Origin: Halarcobacter mediterraneus
GTDB lineage: Bacteria; Campylobacterota; Campylobacteria; Campylobacterales; Arcobacteraceae
Assembly: GCF_004116625.1 (NCBI RefSeq)
Contig: NZ_NXIE01000008.1
Location: forward strand, 1 to 43,380
DNA: 43,380 nucleotides
Direction of reading: 5' to 3'
The position numbers and the translations under genes were made by a program. The first letter of the stretch is position 1; every line of letters begins with the position of its first letter. Under the pieces are notes generated by a model, which did no database searches, was not told the DNA's origin, and saw only the letters and a program-made list of their open reading frames with translations. Shown piece after piece: positions 1 through 8,653 of the stretch.

Positions 1-113
1 TCTTCAAGAACCTTTTGAGCAGCTTGTAAAACTCTTTCATCTTCAGATTCTGGAAGAACTATTGTTTTTAGTTCTTTCTTTGCATTTTCTTTTATGTTCT
101 CTATTAAACCCAT
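1..113 (-). CDS. pta: Phosphate acetyltransferase, N-terminal fragment (runs off window)
   Basis: The first 37 codons are visible. They begin MGLIENIKENAKK and reach the IVLPESEDERVLQAA segment typical of the N-terminus of phosphate acetyltransferases. Pta interconverts acetyl-CoA and acetyl phosphate, and with AckA it forms the reversible acetate activation/excretion pathway in the cytoplasm. The start at 113 is supported by an AAAGGA ribosome-binding site a few bases upstream. The gene lies downstream of ackA on the same strand but is separated from it by 240 bp, a palindromic terminator and its own promoter, so it is probably transcribed independently. Identity rests on a short fragment plus the ackA neighbour. 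Confidence 0.85.
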   Translation of the reverse strand, partial: MGLIENIKENAKKELKTIVLPESEDERVLQAAQKVLE

Positions 114-145
114 ATATCCGTCCTTTCACTATATTTATATATTTT

Positions 146-174
146 ATTATACAAAGCGTAGCATAAAAGTAGCA
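146..174 (-). promoter_or_regulatory. pta promoter with tandem TGCTAC operator
   Basis: Read on the minus strand, two TGCTAC hexamers (169-174 and 158-163) lie exactly 11 bp apart. Six bases after them comes a consensus TATAAT -10 box (146-151). The pair occupies the place of the -35 element, the arrangement expected for an OmpR-family activator. The same pair precedes the DUF485-1 and DUF4212 operons, and similar repeats lie upstream of DUF485-2. Seen directly: the repeats and the -10. Inferred: that the response regulator at 13526-14188 binds them. Confidence 0.6.
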
Positions 175-339
175 TTTATGTAAAAAAATGGCTCAAGTAA
201 TGTGTAAAATTAGTTCATTTGTATAAAATTAGTACATAATATTTACATAAATAAAGAAATGTTACTTTAATAAACATTTTTTAAGAAAAAAAATGAATAT
301 GAGATAAAATTAATTCTTTAATAAGGTAAAACTATTTTG

Positions 340-371
340 TTAGTAAAAAAAGCTTAAGCTTTTTTTACTAA
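340..371 (-). terminator. Perfect 32-bp palindromic terminator of ackA
   Basis: Positions 340-355 are the exact reverse complement of 356-371, so the whole 32 bp is a perfect palindrome. Its central AAGCTTAAGCTT is flanked by A and T runs. It has the form of a rho-independent terminator on either strand. The ackA stop codon (354-356) sits at its centre. It separates ackA from pta. Confidence 0.75.
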
Positions 372-1547
372 ATTGTATGTATCTTTTGCAATTACATACT
401 CTTCATTGGTTGGAATAACAAATATCTTAATTTTAGAAGAGTCTTTTTGTATTTCTCTATTTCCACTTTTTCTTTTTTTATTTTCCTTTTTATCTATTTC
501 TAAACCTAGAAATTCTAAACCAGTACAAACTTTTTCTCTAATAACATCTGCATTTTCTCCAATACCAGCTGTAAAGCAAATAGCATCTGCCCCACCTAAT
601 TGTCCCATATAAGAGCAAATATACTTTTTAATTCTATTACACATCATTTCAATACAAATTTTTGCTCTATGGTCTCCATCTTCTGCTTCTTTTAGTACTT
701 CTCTTAAATCAGAAGAAATACCAGAAACACCAAGAATCCCTGATTTTTTATTTAAGTAATCAACTATTTCATGGGAATTCATGCCTTTTCTATCCATTAA
801 ATAAGGGATTACACCTGCATCAATATCTCCACTTCTTGTTCCCATAACAAGTCCTTCAAGAGGAGTTAGACCCATTGTTGTATCAATAGATTTTCCATTT
901 TTAACAGCACATATTGATGAACCATTACCTAGATGGCATACAATTACTTTTGATTCTTTTTTATTTAGCATATTAATTGCTTCATTTGAAACGTAATGAT
1001 GACTTGTTCCATGGAATCCATATTTTCTTAAGTGGTGTTCTATATAATCTTCATGTGGAACAGCATATAAATAATTTTCTTCTGGCATTGTTTGATGAAA
1101 GGCCGTATCAAATACTGCAACATTAGGTTTATCTGCCATAAGTTCTTGACAAATTTTAATACCTAAAATATGTGCAGGGTTATGTAGTGGGGCTAGAGGT
1201 ATTAGTTCTTCAATTTTTTGTAAAACATCTTTTGTAATTAATGTTGATTTTTTAAAATATTCTCCTCCATGAACTACTCTATGTCCAATAGCTGATATTT
1301 CATTAATATTTTCAATCACTTTAGTATCATCATGGGTTAAAATATTTAAGACAAACTCAATAGCTTCTTTATGCGTTGGCATAGGTTGTTCAATTTCTAA
1401 TTTTCTGTGTTCTGCAATTTCATGCTTCATTACACCATCTATTCCAATTCTTTCACATAAACCTGAGGCTTTTACTTCGGCAGTTTTAGGATTAATAAGT
1501 TGATATTTTAATGATGAACTACCTGCATTTAAAACAAGAATTAACAT
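354..1547 (-). CDS. ackA: Acetate kinase
   Basis: AckA catalyses reversible transfer of phosphate between ATP and acetate in the cytoplasm; with Pta it links acetate to acetyl-CoA. The protein is 397 residues, normal for the family. It opens with LVLNAGSSSLKYQL (catalytic Asn of the ASKHA fold), then has GHRVVHGG, FDTAFHQTMP, the KYGFHGTSH signature, LGNGSS (phosphate loop), TRSGDIDAG and a C-terminal IPTNEEYVIA motif. I chose the start at 1547 because AAGGAG lies just upstream and conserved sequence begins there; an in-frame ATG at 1574 would add nine unconserved residues. A TATAAT at 1574-1579 suggests its own promoter. No TGCTAC repeat is seen before it, unlike pta and the transporter operons. 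Confidence 0.95.
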   Translation of the reverse strand: MLILVLNAGSSSLKYQLINPKTAEVKASGLCERIGIDGVMKHEIAEHRKLEIEQPMPTHKEAIEFVLNILTHDDTKVIENINEISAIGHRVVHGGEYFKKSTLITKDVLQKIEELIPLAPLHNPAHILGIKICQELMADKPNVAVFDTAFHQTMPEENYLYAVPHEDYIEHHLRKYGFHGTSHHYVSNEAINMLNKKESKVIVCHLGNGSSICAVKNGKSIDTTMGLTPLEGLVMGTRSGDIDAGVIPYLMDRKGMNSHEIVDYLNKKSGILGVSGISSDLREVLKEAEDGDHRAKICIEMMCNRIKKYICSYMGQLGGADAICFTAGIGENADVIREKVCTGLEFLGLEIDKKENKKRKSGNREIQKDSSKIKIFVIPTNEEYVIAKDTYNLVKKA

Positions 1548-1610
1548 TTTTTCTCCTTTTGGTTTAAAATGCAATTATACCAAAGAAGAATATAAATATT
1601 ATGAAAGTAT

Positions 1611-2231
1611 TTATTTTATTTTTACCTTAGCTTGATTTTTTAATTTTAAAAAGATCATAGCTGTCATTATTGCATCATTATAAGCATCATGTTTCCCAAA
1701 AGGTGGAATATCAAGCTCTTTCATGATAGTATCAAATCTTAAATCAATATTGCTTTGAGGAATCATTTCTATCTTATAATCATAATAAATAGCAGAAACT
1801 TCATAGGCTTTATTTGGTAATCTTATTCCCAATTTTGGTTTTAAATATTTATTTATCATTGCGATGTCAAATTCTAAATAATATCCTACAAGTTTTCTAT
1901 TACCAATAAATTCTAAAAACTCTTCAATAACTATATTTATATCCTCTGCTTCTTCTAAATCACATTCTCTTATGTGATGAACTTTGATTGCTTCAATTTG
2001 TAATTTTGTTTTAGGTTTTATAAATCTAACAAATTTTTTGCTGGCTACGATAGTATTATTTTTTATTAAAACTGCTCCAATTGATATAATATCATCTTCT
2101 AAAGGATTTAATCCTGTTGTCTCACAATCAAAACAAACATACTCATTTTCTACTGCTTTATCAAATAAAAAAGCATATTTTTCATCTTTTAAGTTTTTTC
2201 TATTGAAATAGTTTTTTATTGAATTAAACAT
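1611..2231 (-). CDS. DnaQ-like DEDDh 3'-5' exonuclease (copy 1)
   Basis: This 206-residue protein has a complete DEDDh exonuclease site: D35 and E37 in FDCETTGLNP, D122 in YLEFDIAMI, and H181/D186 in KHDAYNDA. It resembles the proofreading subunit of DNA polymerase III, but it is a stand-alone family often found beside acetate permeases and DUF294 proteins, so a replication role is unlikely. Its start overlaps the end of the DUF294 gene by 8 bp (ATGTTTAA contains both start and stop), implying coupled translation. The substrate is unknown; candidates are small RNAs, oligonucleotides or a nucleotidylated target. A paralogue with the same catalytic positions is at 8654-9286. Confidence 0.85.
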   Translation of the reverse strand: MFNSIKNYFNRKNLKDEKYAFLFDKAVENEYVCFDCETTGLNPLEDDIISIGAVLIKNNTIVASKKFVRFIKPKTKLQIEAIKVHHIRECDLEEAEDINIVIEEFLEFIGNRKLVGYYLEFDIAMINKYLKPKLGIRLPNKAYEVSAIYYDYKIEMIPQSNIDLRFDTIMKELDIPPFGKHDAYNDAIMTAMIFLKLKNQAKVKIK

Positions 2232-4068
2232 AATTTAACTTGTAATGGCTTTCTAAAATTTTCTTTAATTTATTAATAATTTTAAAACTATCTTTTAATA
2301 AATCTTTTTCCATTCTATTTAACTTATCTGGATCAATATAATTATCAATAGTTTGAGCTGAGTCCATTTTTTCAATATTAGATTTTAATTTTAATGAATT
2401 TAAATAATTAAAAGCTTCTGATAATTCTTGAGAGAACTCTTTTGTGAATATATTTTTATCTGTTAATTCTTTTATTCTTTTTAAAGTATTTACTCGCATT
2501 AATTTATATTCTAAGGATAAAGCTCTAACTCCTTGAACAACAATGAAAATACCACCTTTTTTTATATCTAATTCATGTTTATGCTCTTTATCTTTTGAAT
2601 CAAAAACAAAACCATCAAAGAAACCAAGAGGAACATCAAAATCCATAATTATCTTTGCAAAATGCATATAAAAACTTTGAGAGTCTGCACAAACTTTAAA
2701 TAAGTGTTGTTTTAGGTCATCAAGTAATTGTCTATTTCCAGATGCACAAAAAGCATCATAAAAAATAGCAAGGTTCATAAACTTTTCTTCACTTGGATGG
2801 GTAATCCAATCATAGATTAAGTCTTTAAATTCCTTTTGTGTTCTACACCAATAAGGATTCGAAAGCATAATATTACCTTCACATGGAGGAAATCCAAAGT
2901 CTACTAAAGTTTGAGTGTATTCTTTAGTAAAAGTTTCAAGCTTAGCTTTTTCAATTTTGCAGTTATCATCTAGAATTAAAGCATTATCTTGGTCTGTTTT
3001 TAAAATTTGTTCAGCTCTTCCTTCACTTCCCATTACAATTAATGTAGATTTTCCAATGAGTTCTTCTGGTGCTATCATATTAAATAGTTTATCCATGATT
3101 TTTCTATTTAATTGATTTATTAGTTTTGAAATAAATGCAACTTTTACACCTTTTGCATAGAGTGATTTTACAATCTTAAGTAAAGATTGACTTGCAATTT
3201 TTAATTCTTCCACATTTGTAGCTTTTGCAATTTCATTAGAAACAGAGAATGTATGTGTTGCAAAAAATGAAGATAAAGATATTTGATCTAAAACTCCTAC
3301 AATATCATGGTTTGAATTTTTTACTATTAATCTTTTTAATCCATGTTTTGTCATTAGTAGTTGGGCATTAAATAAAAAATCATCTTCATTTACATATTTT
3401 AGACCTGAATTTGAAATTTTACCCACACTATCATCGAAACTCATTTTATTTAAAATTACTTTTTCTCTAAAGTCTGAATCTGTTACTATATGAAGATTTT
3501 TTTCTTTATCTTTTAATAATAATGTAGGAACTTTTTTTTCTTTTAATTGTTTTACTGCTTCATAAATAGAAGTTTCAAAAGGAAGAATTAAAGCTTTATG
3601 AACCCTTGCATCTTTAACTTTTGCAACCATTAGGTTTACTAATTCTTTATTTTTTTCATGGTTTATATTTCCATTTAATTTTTCAGAAATTGATTGAAAG
3701 AAAAAATTCTCAAGGGCAGGGTTCTCATGTAGAACTTGAATAAATATTTCTCTAGGTAAAGTATAACAAATAGTCTCTTCTGTAGTTACAAAACAATTTT
3801 TTGAAAAATTCTCAATTAAGGAAATAGAATCAAAAAATTCATGATTCGAATATAATGATAAGACTTCAGAGTCTTCATTTTTTTCTTGAACTATACCTTT
3901 AATAATAAAATATAAAAATCTAGGTTCTTGTGAGAAATTTTGAATTATCTCTTCTTTTTTTAAATATACAATATCTAAGTTTTCAGCAAAGTATTCAAGT
4001 TGTTTTTTTGTTAGGTTTTCAAAAGGATGAATAGCTTTTAAAAATTTTATTTGTTCTTGTGTGTCCAT
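2224..4068 (-). CDS. cNMP-binding/CBS/DUF294 nucleotidyltransferase-like protein (copy 1)
   Basis: The 614-residue protein has, in order, a cyclic-nucleotide-binding-like domain (about 10-130), a CBS pair (about 150-275), a GlnD-type nucleotidyltransferase-like domain with GSEGR at 347-351 and DQDNAL at 359-364, and a helical DUF294 C-terminal domain. The metal-binding Asp pair and Gly-Ser loop are intact, so transferase activity is plausible but unproven. Such proteins are recurrent neighbours of ActP-type permeases. It is co-expressed with the exonuclease just downstream. A -10-like TATAAT lies at 4095-4100, without the TGCTAC repeats seen before the transporters. No membrane segment is seen. 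The paralogue is at 9286-11103. Confidence 0.85.
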   Translation of the reverse strand: MDTQEQIKFLKAIHPFENLTKKQLEYFAENLDIVYLKKEEIIQNFSQEPRFLYFIIKGIVQEKNEDSEVLSLYSNHEFFDSISLIENFSKNCFVTTEETICYTLPREIFIQVLHENPALENFFFQSISEKLNGNINHEKNKELVNLMVAKVKDARVHKALILPFETSIYEAVKQLKEKKVPTLLLKDKEKNLHIVTDSDFREKVILNKMSFDDSVGKISNSGLKYVNEDDFLFNAQLLMTKHGLKRLIVKNSNHDIVGVLDQISLSSFFATHTFSVSNEIAKATNVEELKIASQSLLKIVKSLYAKGVKVAFISKLINQLNRKIMDKLFNMIAPEELIGKSTLIVMGSEGRAEQILKTDQDNALILDDNCKIEKAKLETFTKEYTQTLVDFGFPPCEGNIMLSNPYWCRTQKEFKDLIYDWITHPSEEKFMNLAIFYDAFCASGNRQLLDDLKQHLFKVCADSQSFYMHFAKIIMDFDVPLGFFDGFVFDSKDKEHKHELDIKKGGIFIVVQGVRALSLEYKLMRVNTLKRIKELTDKNIFTKEFSQELSEAFNYLNSLKLKSNIEKMDSAQTIDNYIDPDKLNRMEKDLLKDSFKIINKLKKILESHYKLNYV

Positions 4069-4094
4069 GTTAAATCTCTATTATTAATTTATTA

Positions 4095-4100
4095 ATTATA
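4095..4100 (-). promoter_or_regulatory. Possible -10 box of the DUF294/exonuclease operon (copy 1)
   Basis: A TATAAT on the minus strand lies 27 bp before the DUF294 start, downstream of the actP-1 terminator. No clear -35 and no TGCTAC repeat accompany it. Confidence 0.35.
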
Positions 4101-4128
4101 AGAAAAAATTAATAAAAGAAAGTAACCA

Positions 4129-4159
4129 AAAAATCAAAGAGAATAACTCTTTGATTTTT
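4129..4159 (-). terminator. Terminator of the DUF485-1/actP-1 operon
   Basis: A perfect 13-bp stem (4129-4141 with 4147-4159) encloses a 5-nt loop. On the minus strand it ends in a run of T. It follows the actP-1 stop codon directly and separates the permease from the DUF294 gene. Confidence 0.8.
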
Positions 4160-4163
4160 AATA

Positions 4164-5813
4164 TTAGTGATCAACTGCTCCAGCTGCACCAATACCTGTA
4201 TTTGCTCTAATATTTTGAGCTCTATATAATTCTTTTTCTGCTTTTCCTCTATCACTTCCATCTGTTTTAGAGAAGAACCAAATAGCAATAAATGCAACTG
4301 TTACAGAGAATAGTGCAGGGTGTTTATAAGGGAATAAAGCTTCTTCATTTCCTAAAATTTGTACCCAAACAATTGGCCCAATAATTACAAGTGTTACAGC
4401 TGTAATTAATCCAATTAATCCACCTAAGAAAGCACCTCTTGTTGTTAGTCCTCTCCAATAAATAGATAAGAAAAGAATTGGGAAGTTTGCAGAAGCTGCA
4501 ATACCAAATGCTAATCCAACCATATAAGCAATATTTTGTTGTTCAAAAGCAATTCCTAAGATAACACCAACAATACCTACAATGATAACTGTGATTCTTG
4601 AAATTTTAACAACTTGCTCATCAGTAGCATTAGGATTTATAACATTTGAGTATAAATCATGTGAAATAGCACTTGCCCCTGATAAAGTAAGTCCTGATAC
4701 AACTGCTAAAATAGTAGCAAAAGCAACAGCTGAAATAAATCCTAAGAATGCATTTCCACCTAGCATATGAGATAAGTGAATTGAAGCCATATTATTTCCA
4801 CCAAATAATTTGCCATCAGTAAAATATTGTGCTCCATCTGCAGTATTTAAAAATGCAATTGCTCCAAATCCTACAATTGTAATAATAACCCAAAAATATC
4901 CTACAAATCCTGTAGCATAAACAACAGATTTTCTAGCTTCTTTTGCATTACCAACTGTAAAGAATCTCATAAGAACGTGAGGTAAACCTGCTGTTCCTAG
5001 CATAAGAGCCATACCTAATGATATAGCAGAAATAGGGTCAGAAATAAATCCACCTGGAGATAAAATTGATTCTCCATCACTATGATTTTCAGTAGCTGCT
5101 ACAGCTAATGATTCAAAGTTAAAATTAAATGTATATAAAACCATTATGGCCATAAAAGATACACCAGTTAATAATAAGCAAGCTTTAATAATTTGAACCC
5201 AAGTAGTTGCAAGCATTCCACCAAAAGTTACGTAAATAATCATCATAACTCCAACTAGAATTACAGCAAACTCATATTCCATTCCAAATAGTACTTGAAT
5301 AAGTTTTCCTGCACCTACCATTTGAGCAATTAAATATAATACTACAACTGATAATGTTCCGAAAGCTGCAAGAGTTCTAATTTCTTTTTGACTTAATCTA
5401 TAAGCAGCAATATCTGCAAAAGTAAATTTACCTAAATTTCTTAATTTCTCTGCCATAAAGAAAAGAATAATTGGCCATCCAACTAAAAATGAAACTGCAT
5501 AGATAACCCCATCATAACCTTTAAGGTAAATAAGACCAGAAACTCCAAGGAAAGCAGCAGCAGACATGTAGTCACCTGCAATTGCTAGACCATTTTGAAA
5601 ACCAGTGATTCCCCCACCAGCTGTATAAAAGTCACTAGCAGACTTTGTTTTCTTTGCTGCCCAATAAGTAAGAGCTAAAGTACCCATAATGAAAATAAAG
5701 AACATAATAATCGCTGGAATATTAAGTTCTCTTTTCGTTGCTTCAAAACTTGCATCACCTGCTGCAAATGCAGAAAGTGCAATAATAGAAATTAGTGCTA
5801 ATATTCTCAACAT
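4164..5813 (-). CDS. actP: Cation/acetate symporter, ActP family (copy 1)
   Basis: This 549-residue SLC5-family sodium:solute symporter probably imports acetate or related short carboxylates across the inner membrane with a cation. It starts with a signal-like helix ending in FAAGDA, then has the ActP hallmarks [43 protein letters not shown] and [11 protein letters not shown], with about 13 membrane segments. Its start codon overlaps the stop of the DUF485 gene by one base, the usual yjcH-actP order. It is closely similar along its length to the permease at 6433-8082, including a C-terminus ending GAVDH, so the two arose by duplication. Substrate choice between acetate, propionate, pyruvate or glycolate cannot be read from the sequence. 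Confidence 0.9.
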   Translation of the reverse strand: MLRILALISIIALSAFAAGDASFEATKRELNIPAIIMFFIFIMGTLALTYWAAKKTKSASDFYTAGGGITGFQNGLAIAGDYMSAAAFLGVSGLIYLKGYDGVIYAVSFLVGWPIILFFMAEKLRNLGKFTFADIAAYRLSQKEIRTLAAFGTLSVVVLYLIAQMVGAGKLIQVLFGMEYEFAVILVGVMMIIYVTFGGMLATTWVQIIKACLLLTGVSFMAIMVLYTFNFNFESLAVAATENHSDGESILSPGGFISDPISAISLGMALMLGTAGLPHVLMRFFTVGNAKEARKSVVYATGFVGYFWVIITIVGFGAIAFLNTADGAQYFTDGKLFGGNNMASIHLSHMLGGNAFLGFISAVAFATILAVVSGLTLSGASAISHDLYSNVINPNATDEQVVKISRITVIIVGIVGVILGIAFEQQNIAYMVGLAFGIAASANFPILFLSIYWRGLTTRGAFLGGLIGLITAVTLVIIGPIVWVQILGNEEALFPYKHPALFSVTVAFIAIWFFSKTDGSDRGKAEKELYRAQNIRANTGIGAAGAVDH

Positions 5814-6130
5814 TACATTAAATCCTTTACATCTTCTTTTATTTCATTAGTTATATCTTCAAACTCACCATTTGCTCTTTTCACATAAATAACTGTTGTG
5901 ATAAAACTAATTACTAAAATTGCAAGTGCAATTGGAAATGCAATTGTTGTTAACATACCTTCACTTATTTTTGTAGCTAGTATTTCTTTGTTAAATGCAA
6001 TAGTTAAAATATAGGCATAAAACATCACTAAAACAAAAATACCAAGTTTTATACTAAAACTATTTCTTTTTGAAATCAGTTCTTCGTATTTAGGATTATT
6101 TTCAATCCTTTCAACTAACTCGTCCTTCAT
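5813..6130 (-). CDS. DUF485 (YjcH-like) membrane protein (copy 1)
   Basis: A 105-residue protein of the DUF485 family, the standard small partner encoded before ActP. Two hydrophobic segments (about 28-47 and 66-90) span the inner membrane; the first ends and the linker carry charged residues, and [10 protein letters not shown] follows the second segment. Its function is unresolved in the family, though it is thought to assist the symporter. A GGGGAGA ribosome-binding site precedes the start. The promoter region carries the TGCTAC-type tandem repeat at 6207-6223. Confidence 0.85.
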   Translation of the reverse strand: MKDELVERIENNPKYEELISKRNSFSIKLGIFVLVMFYAYILTIAFNKEILATKISEGMLTTIAFPIALAILVISFITTVIYVKRANGEFEDITNEIKEDVKDLM

Positions 6131-6195
6131 CTTCTCCCCTTTGTATTACAAAATCTTATAGTTAAGATTTCTAGAATGACATTTGTTTTATCTTT

Positions 6196-6223
6196 GCTAT
6201 AACAAAGTAGCATCAGCATAGCA
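6196..6223 (-). promoter_or_regulatory. Promoter/operator of DUF485-1/actP-1 with TGCTAT-TGCTAC repeat
   Basis: On the minus strand TGCTAT (6218-6223) and TGCTAC (6207-6212) are 11 bp apart, followed after 5 bases by TATAGC, a plausible -10. The start codon is at 6130. The arrangement matches the pta promoter. Confidence 0.55.
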
Positions 6224-6432
6224 TTAAAAAAAACAACAAATTATTATACTTTGGCAAAAATTAATTTAAACAAAAAGTGTACAAAAAATGTCAAAAAAAA
6301 TGATATTATGTAAAAAAGTAGCAATTAAAAGTTTTAAGAATAGTCCTATTTTTCGTTGTTTTAAGAGATTTTAATATAAAGAGAGATTTTAATCTCTCTT
6401 TATTGTATAATTATTGTACAAAGTGTACTTTT
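6224..6432. other. Intergenic region between the two actP operons
   Basis: Together with 6131-6223 this is a 302-bp gap without a gene. It holds a lone TGCTAC (6318-6323, minus) followed after 7 bases by CATAAT, which may be an additional promoter for the actP-1 operon, and the hairpin at 6377-6402. The rest is A/T tracts in which I see nothing. Confidence 0.5.
6377..6402 (-). terminator. Hairpin after actP-2
   Basis: A perfect 12-bp stem (6377-6388 with 6391-6402) with a 2-nt central gap lies 31 bp beyond the actP-2 stop. The following bases are T-rich but interrupted, so it may be a weak terminator. Confidence 0.6.
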
Positions 6433-8082
6433 TTAGTGGTCTACTGCTCCATCTGCACCAAAACCAGTTTCTGCTCTTATATTTTGAGCTTCATAAGCTT
6501 TTTCTTCATCTTTTGCTCTTTGAGAATTATCAGTAATAGAAAAGAACCAAATAGCAACAAATGCAATAGTTACAGAAAATAGTGCAGGGTGTTTATATGG
6601 GAATAAAGCTTCTTCATTTCCTAAAATTTGTACCCAAACAATTGGTCCTACAATTACTAAAATAACTGCAGTAGCTAATCCTATAATTCCACCTATGAAA
6701 GCACCTCTAGTAGTTAACTTTCTCCAGTAAATTGATAAGAATAAAATTGGGAAGTTTGCTGATGCTGCAATAGCAAATGCTAAACCAACCATAAATGCAA
6801 TATTTTGTTGTTCAAATGCAATCCCTAAAATAACACCAACAAATCCAATTATAATAACAGCAATTTTAGAAACTCTAATCTCTTGCTCTTCTGTAGCATT
6901 TGGATTAATAACAGATGCATAAAGGTCGTGTGAAATTGCAGATGCTCCTGCTAGTGTTAATCCAGCAACAACTGCTAAAATTGTAGCAAAGGCAACAGCT
7001 GAAATAAATCCTAAGAATACGTTACCACCAACAATGTGTGATAAGTGAATTGCCGCCATATTGTTCCCACCAAATAATTTTCCATCAACAAAGTATGCAG
7101 CACCTGCATCAGAGTTTAAGAATACAATAGCACCAAGACCAATAACAGCAATAACTAAATAGAAGTAACCAATAAATCCAGTTGCATAAACAACAGATTT
7201 TCTAGCTTCTTTTGCATTACCAACTGTAAAGAATCTCATTAATACGTGAGGAAGACCCGCCGTACCAAGCATTAATGCAAGTCCTAAAGAAATAGCAGAA
7301 ATAGGGTCAGAAATAAATCCACCTGGCGCCATAATTGCTTGACCTTTTTCATGACTTTCTACTGCTTTTGTTGCTAAAGCTTCAAAAGAAAAACCAAAGT
7401 GACTTAATACCATAAATCCCATAAATGAAACACCAGATAAAAGTAATACAGCTTTAATAATTTGAACCCAAGTAGTTGCAAGCATTCCACCAAAAGTTAC
7501 ATAAATAATCATCATAACTCCAACAAGAATTACTGCATACTCATACTCTAATCCAAATAATACTTGAATTAATTTACCCGAACCAACCATTTGAGCAATT
7601 AAGTATAAAGTTACAACAGATAGTGAACCAAATGCAGCTAAAGTCCTAATCTCTTTTTGACCTAATCTAAATGCAGCAATATCTGTAAATGTAAATTTAC
7701 CTAAGTTTCTTAATCTCTCTGCTAATAAGAATAAAATAACAGGCCAACCAACTAAGAATCCAACGGCATAAATAAGACCATCATATCCACTTAAATAAAC
7801 AAGTCCTGAAATACCAAGGAATGAAGCAGCAGACATATAATCTCCCGCAATTGCCATACCATTTTGGAAACCAGTAATTCCTCCACCAGCTGTATAGAAG
7901 TCACTAGCCGACTTTGTTTTCTTTGCTGCCCAATAAGTGATACCTAGAGTACCACCAACAAAAATAAAAAACATAATAATTGCAGCAACATTAAGTTCTC
8001 TTTTCGATGCTTCAAAATTTGCATCGCCTGCTGCAAATAATGCAACAGAAAATAGTGTAATTAGTGCTAATATTCTTAACAT
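6433..8082 (-). CDS. actP: Cation/acetate symporter, ActP family (copy 2)
   Basis: A 549-residue paralogue of the permease at 4164-5813, of identical length and with the same signal-like N-terminus (MLRILALIT...FAAGDA), [43 protein letters not shown] and [10 protein letters not shown] motifs. Differences cluster in the periplasmic loops and in the segment near residues 225-250. Its start overlaps the DUF485-2 stop by one base. Upstream lies the largest array of TGCTAC-type repeats in the window. Keeping two full-length copies suggests different affinity, substrate or expression rather than decay. Confidence 0.9.
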   Translation of the reverse strand: MLRILALITLFSVALFAAGDANFEASKRELNVAAIIMFFIFVGGTLGITYWAAKKTKSASDFYTAGGGITGFQNGMAIAGDYMSAASFLGISGLVYLSGYDGLIYAVGFLVGWPVILFLLAERLRNLGKFTFTDIAAFRLGQKEIRTLAAFGSLSVVTLYLIAQMVGSGKLIQVLFGLEYEYAVILVGVMMIIYVTFGGMLATTWVQIIKAVLLLSGVSFMGFMVLSHFGFSFEALATKAVESHEKGQAIMAPGGFISDPISAISLGLALMLGTAGLPHVLMRFFTVGNAKEARKSVVYATGFIGYFYLVIAVIGLGAIVFLNSDAGAAYFVDGKLFGGNNMAAIHLSHIVGGNVFLGFISAVAFATILAVVAGLTLAGASAISHDLYASVINPNATEEQEIRVSKIAVIIIGFVGVILGIAFEQQNIAFMVGLAFAIAASANFPILFLSIYWRKLTTRGAFIGGIIGLATAVILVIVGPIVWVQILGNEEALFPYKHPALFSVTIAFVAIWFFSITDNSQRAKDEEKAYEAQNIRAETGFGADGAVDH

Positions 8083-8396
8083 TATAATTCATCCTTTACA
8101 TCTTCTCTTACTTTTTCAATTAATTCTTCAAACTCACCATTTGCTCTTTTTACATAAATAAGTGTTGTAAAGAAACTAATTACAATAATTGCAGCTGCAA
8201 TAGGAAATGCTATAGTCATTACACCATCTCCTGTTCTTATTCCTAATAGTGCTGGTTCAAATGCAATTGTTAAAATAAATGCATAAAATAATACAAGCAC
8301 AAATATTCCAAGTTTAATGGCAAAACTTGTTCTTTTTTTTACTAATTCTTGATAATTAGGATTAGCTTTAATTTTAGATACTAATTGATCGTTCAT
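8082..8396 (-). CDS. DUF485 (YjcH-like) membrane protein (copy 2)
   Basis: A 104-residue DUF485 protein with two membrane segments, similar throughout to the protein at 5813-6130 (both have a KLGIFVLV first helix and end [10 protein letters not shown]...DVKDE/L). It precedes and overlaps actP-2 by one base. A GAAAGGACGAT sequence before the ATG supplies the ribosome-binding site. Its 5' flank up to the exonuclease-2 stop is 257 bp and contains the repeat array. Confidence 0.85.
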   Translation of the reverse strand: MNDQLVSKIKANPNYQELVKKRTSFAIKLGIFVLVLFYAFILTIAFEPALLGIRTGDGVMTIAFPIAAAIIVISFFTTLIYVKRANGEFEELIEKVREDVKDEL

Positions 8397-8554
8397 TATC
8401 GTCCTTTCTTTAGATGATATTTCTAGTTTTCCTGTTAATTTCTAATTTAAATAACAAATGTTCTAGAAAATATTTGAATATTATACATGAGATATTTTTT
8501 TTATACAATTATTATTTGACTATTAAGTCAATTTTAAGGCTTTAAAGGCCCTTA

Positions 8555-8569
8555 GTAACGAATTGTTAC
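8555..8569. repeat. Near-palindrome GTAAC-N5-GTTAC
   Basis: GTAAC (8555-8559) and GTTAC (8565-8569) form a short inverted repeat between the TGCTAC array and the DUF485-2 gene. It falls where the -10 region would be if the array works as at the pta promoter. It may be an operator or chance. Confidence 0.3.
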
Positions 8570-8577
8570 AGGTAAAA

Positions 8578-8643
8578 GTAGCAATAAAATAGCATAATTT
8601 TTAATGCTATTTTATTGCTATGTTCAAGCTATTTTATTGCTAC
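8578..8643. promoter_or_regulatory. Six-unit array of 11-bp-spaced TGCTAT/C hexamers
   Basis: Four hexamers read on the plus strand start at 8605 (TGCTAT), 8616 (TGCTAT), 8627 (AGCTAT) and 8638 (TGCTAC), each exactly 11 bp after the last. Two more read on the minus strand, at 8589-8594 (TGCTAT) and 8578-8583 (TGCTAC), also 11 bp apart and pointing to DUF485-2. The facing halves make a perfect 17-bp inverted repeat (8579-8595 with 8604-8620, 8-nt loop). The same DNA could therefore be both the terminator of the exonuclease-2 operon (T-rich exit on the minus strand) and an operator. A -10 for DUF485-2 is not clear here; TGTAAC, 7 bp downstream, is the best candidate. Confidence 0.55.
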
Positions 8644-8653
8644 GTTTGTAGTT

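Noticed and set aside
205-233. Two copies of TAAAATTAGT 19 bp apart upstream of pta
   Set aside because: Simple A/T-rich sequence, short and without a partner elsewhere; no claim possible.
1548-1574. Longer ackA start at 1574
   Set aside because: The ribosome-binding site and family conservation both point to 1547.
8578-8643. CRISPR-like or satellite repeat
   Set aside because: The period is 11 bp with hexamer cores, far too short for a CRISPR array, and the same motif recurs singly at other promoters.
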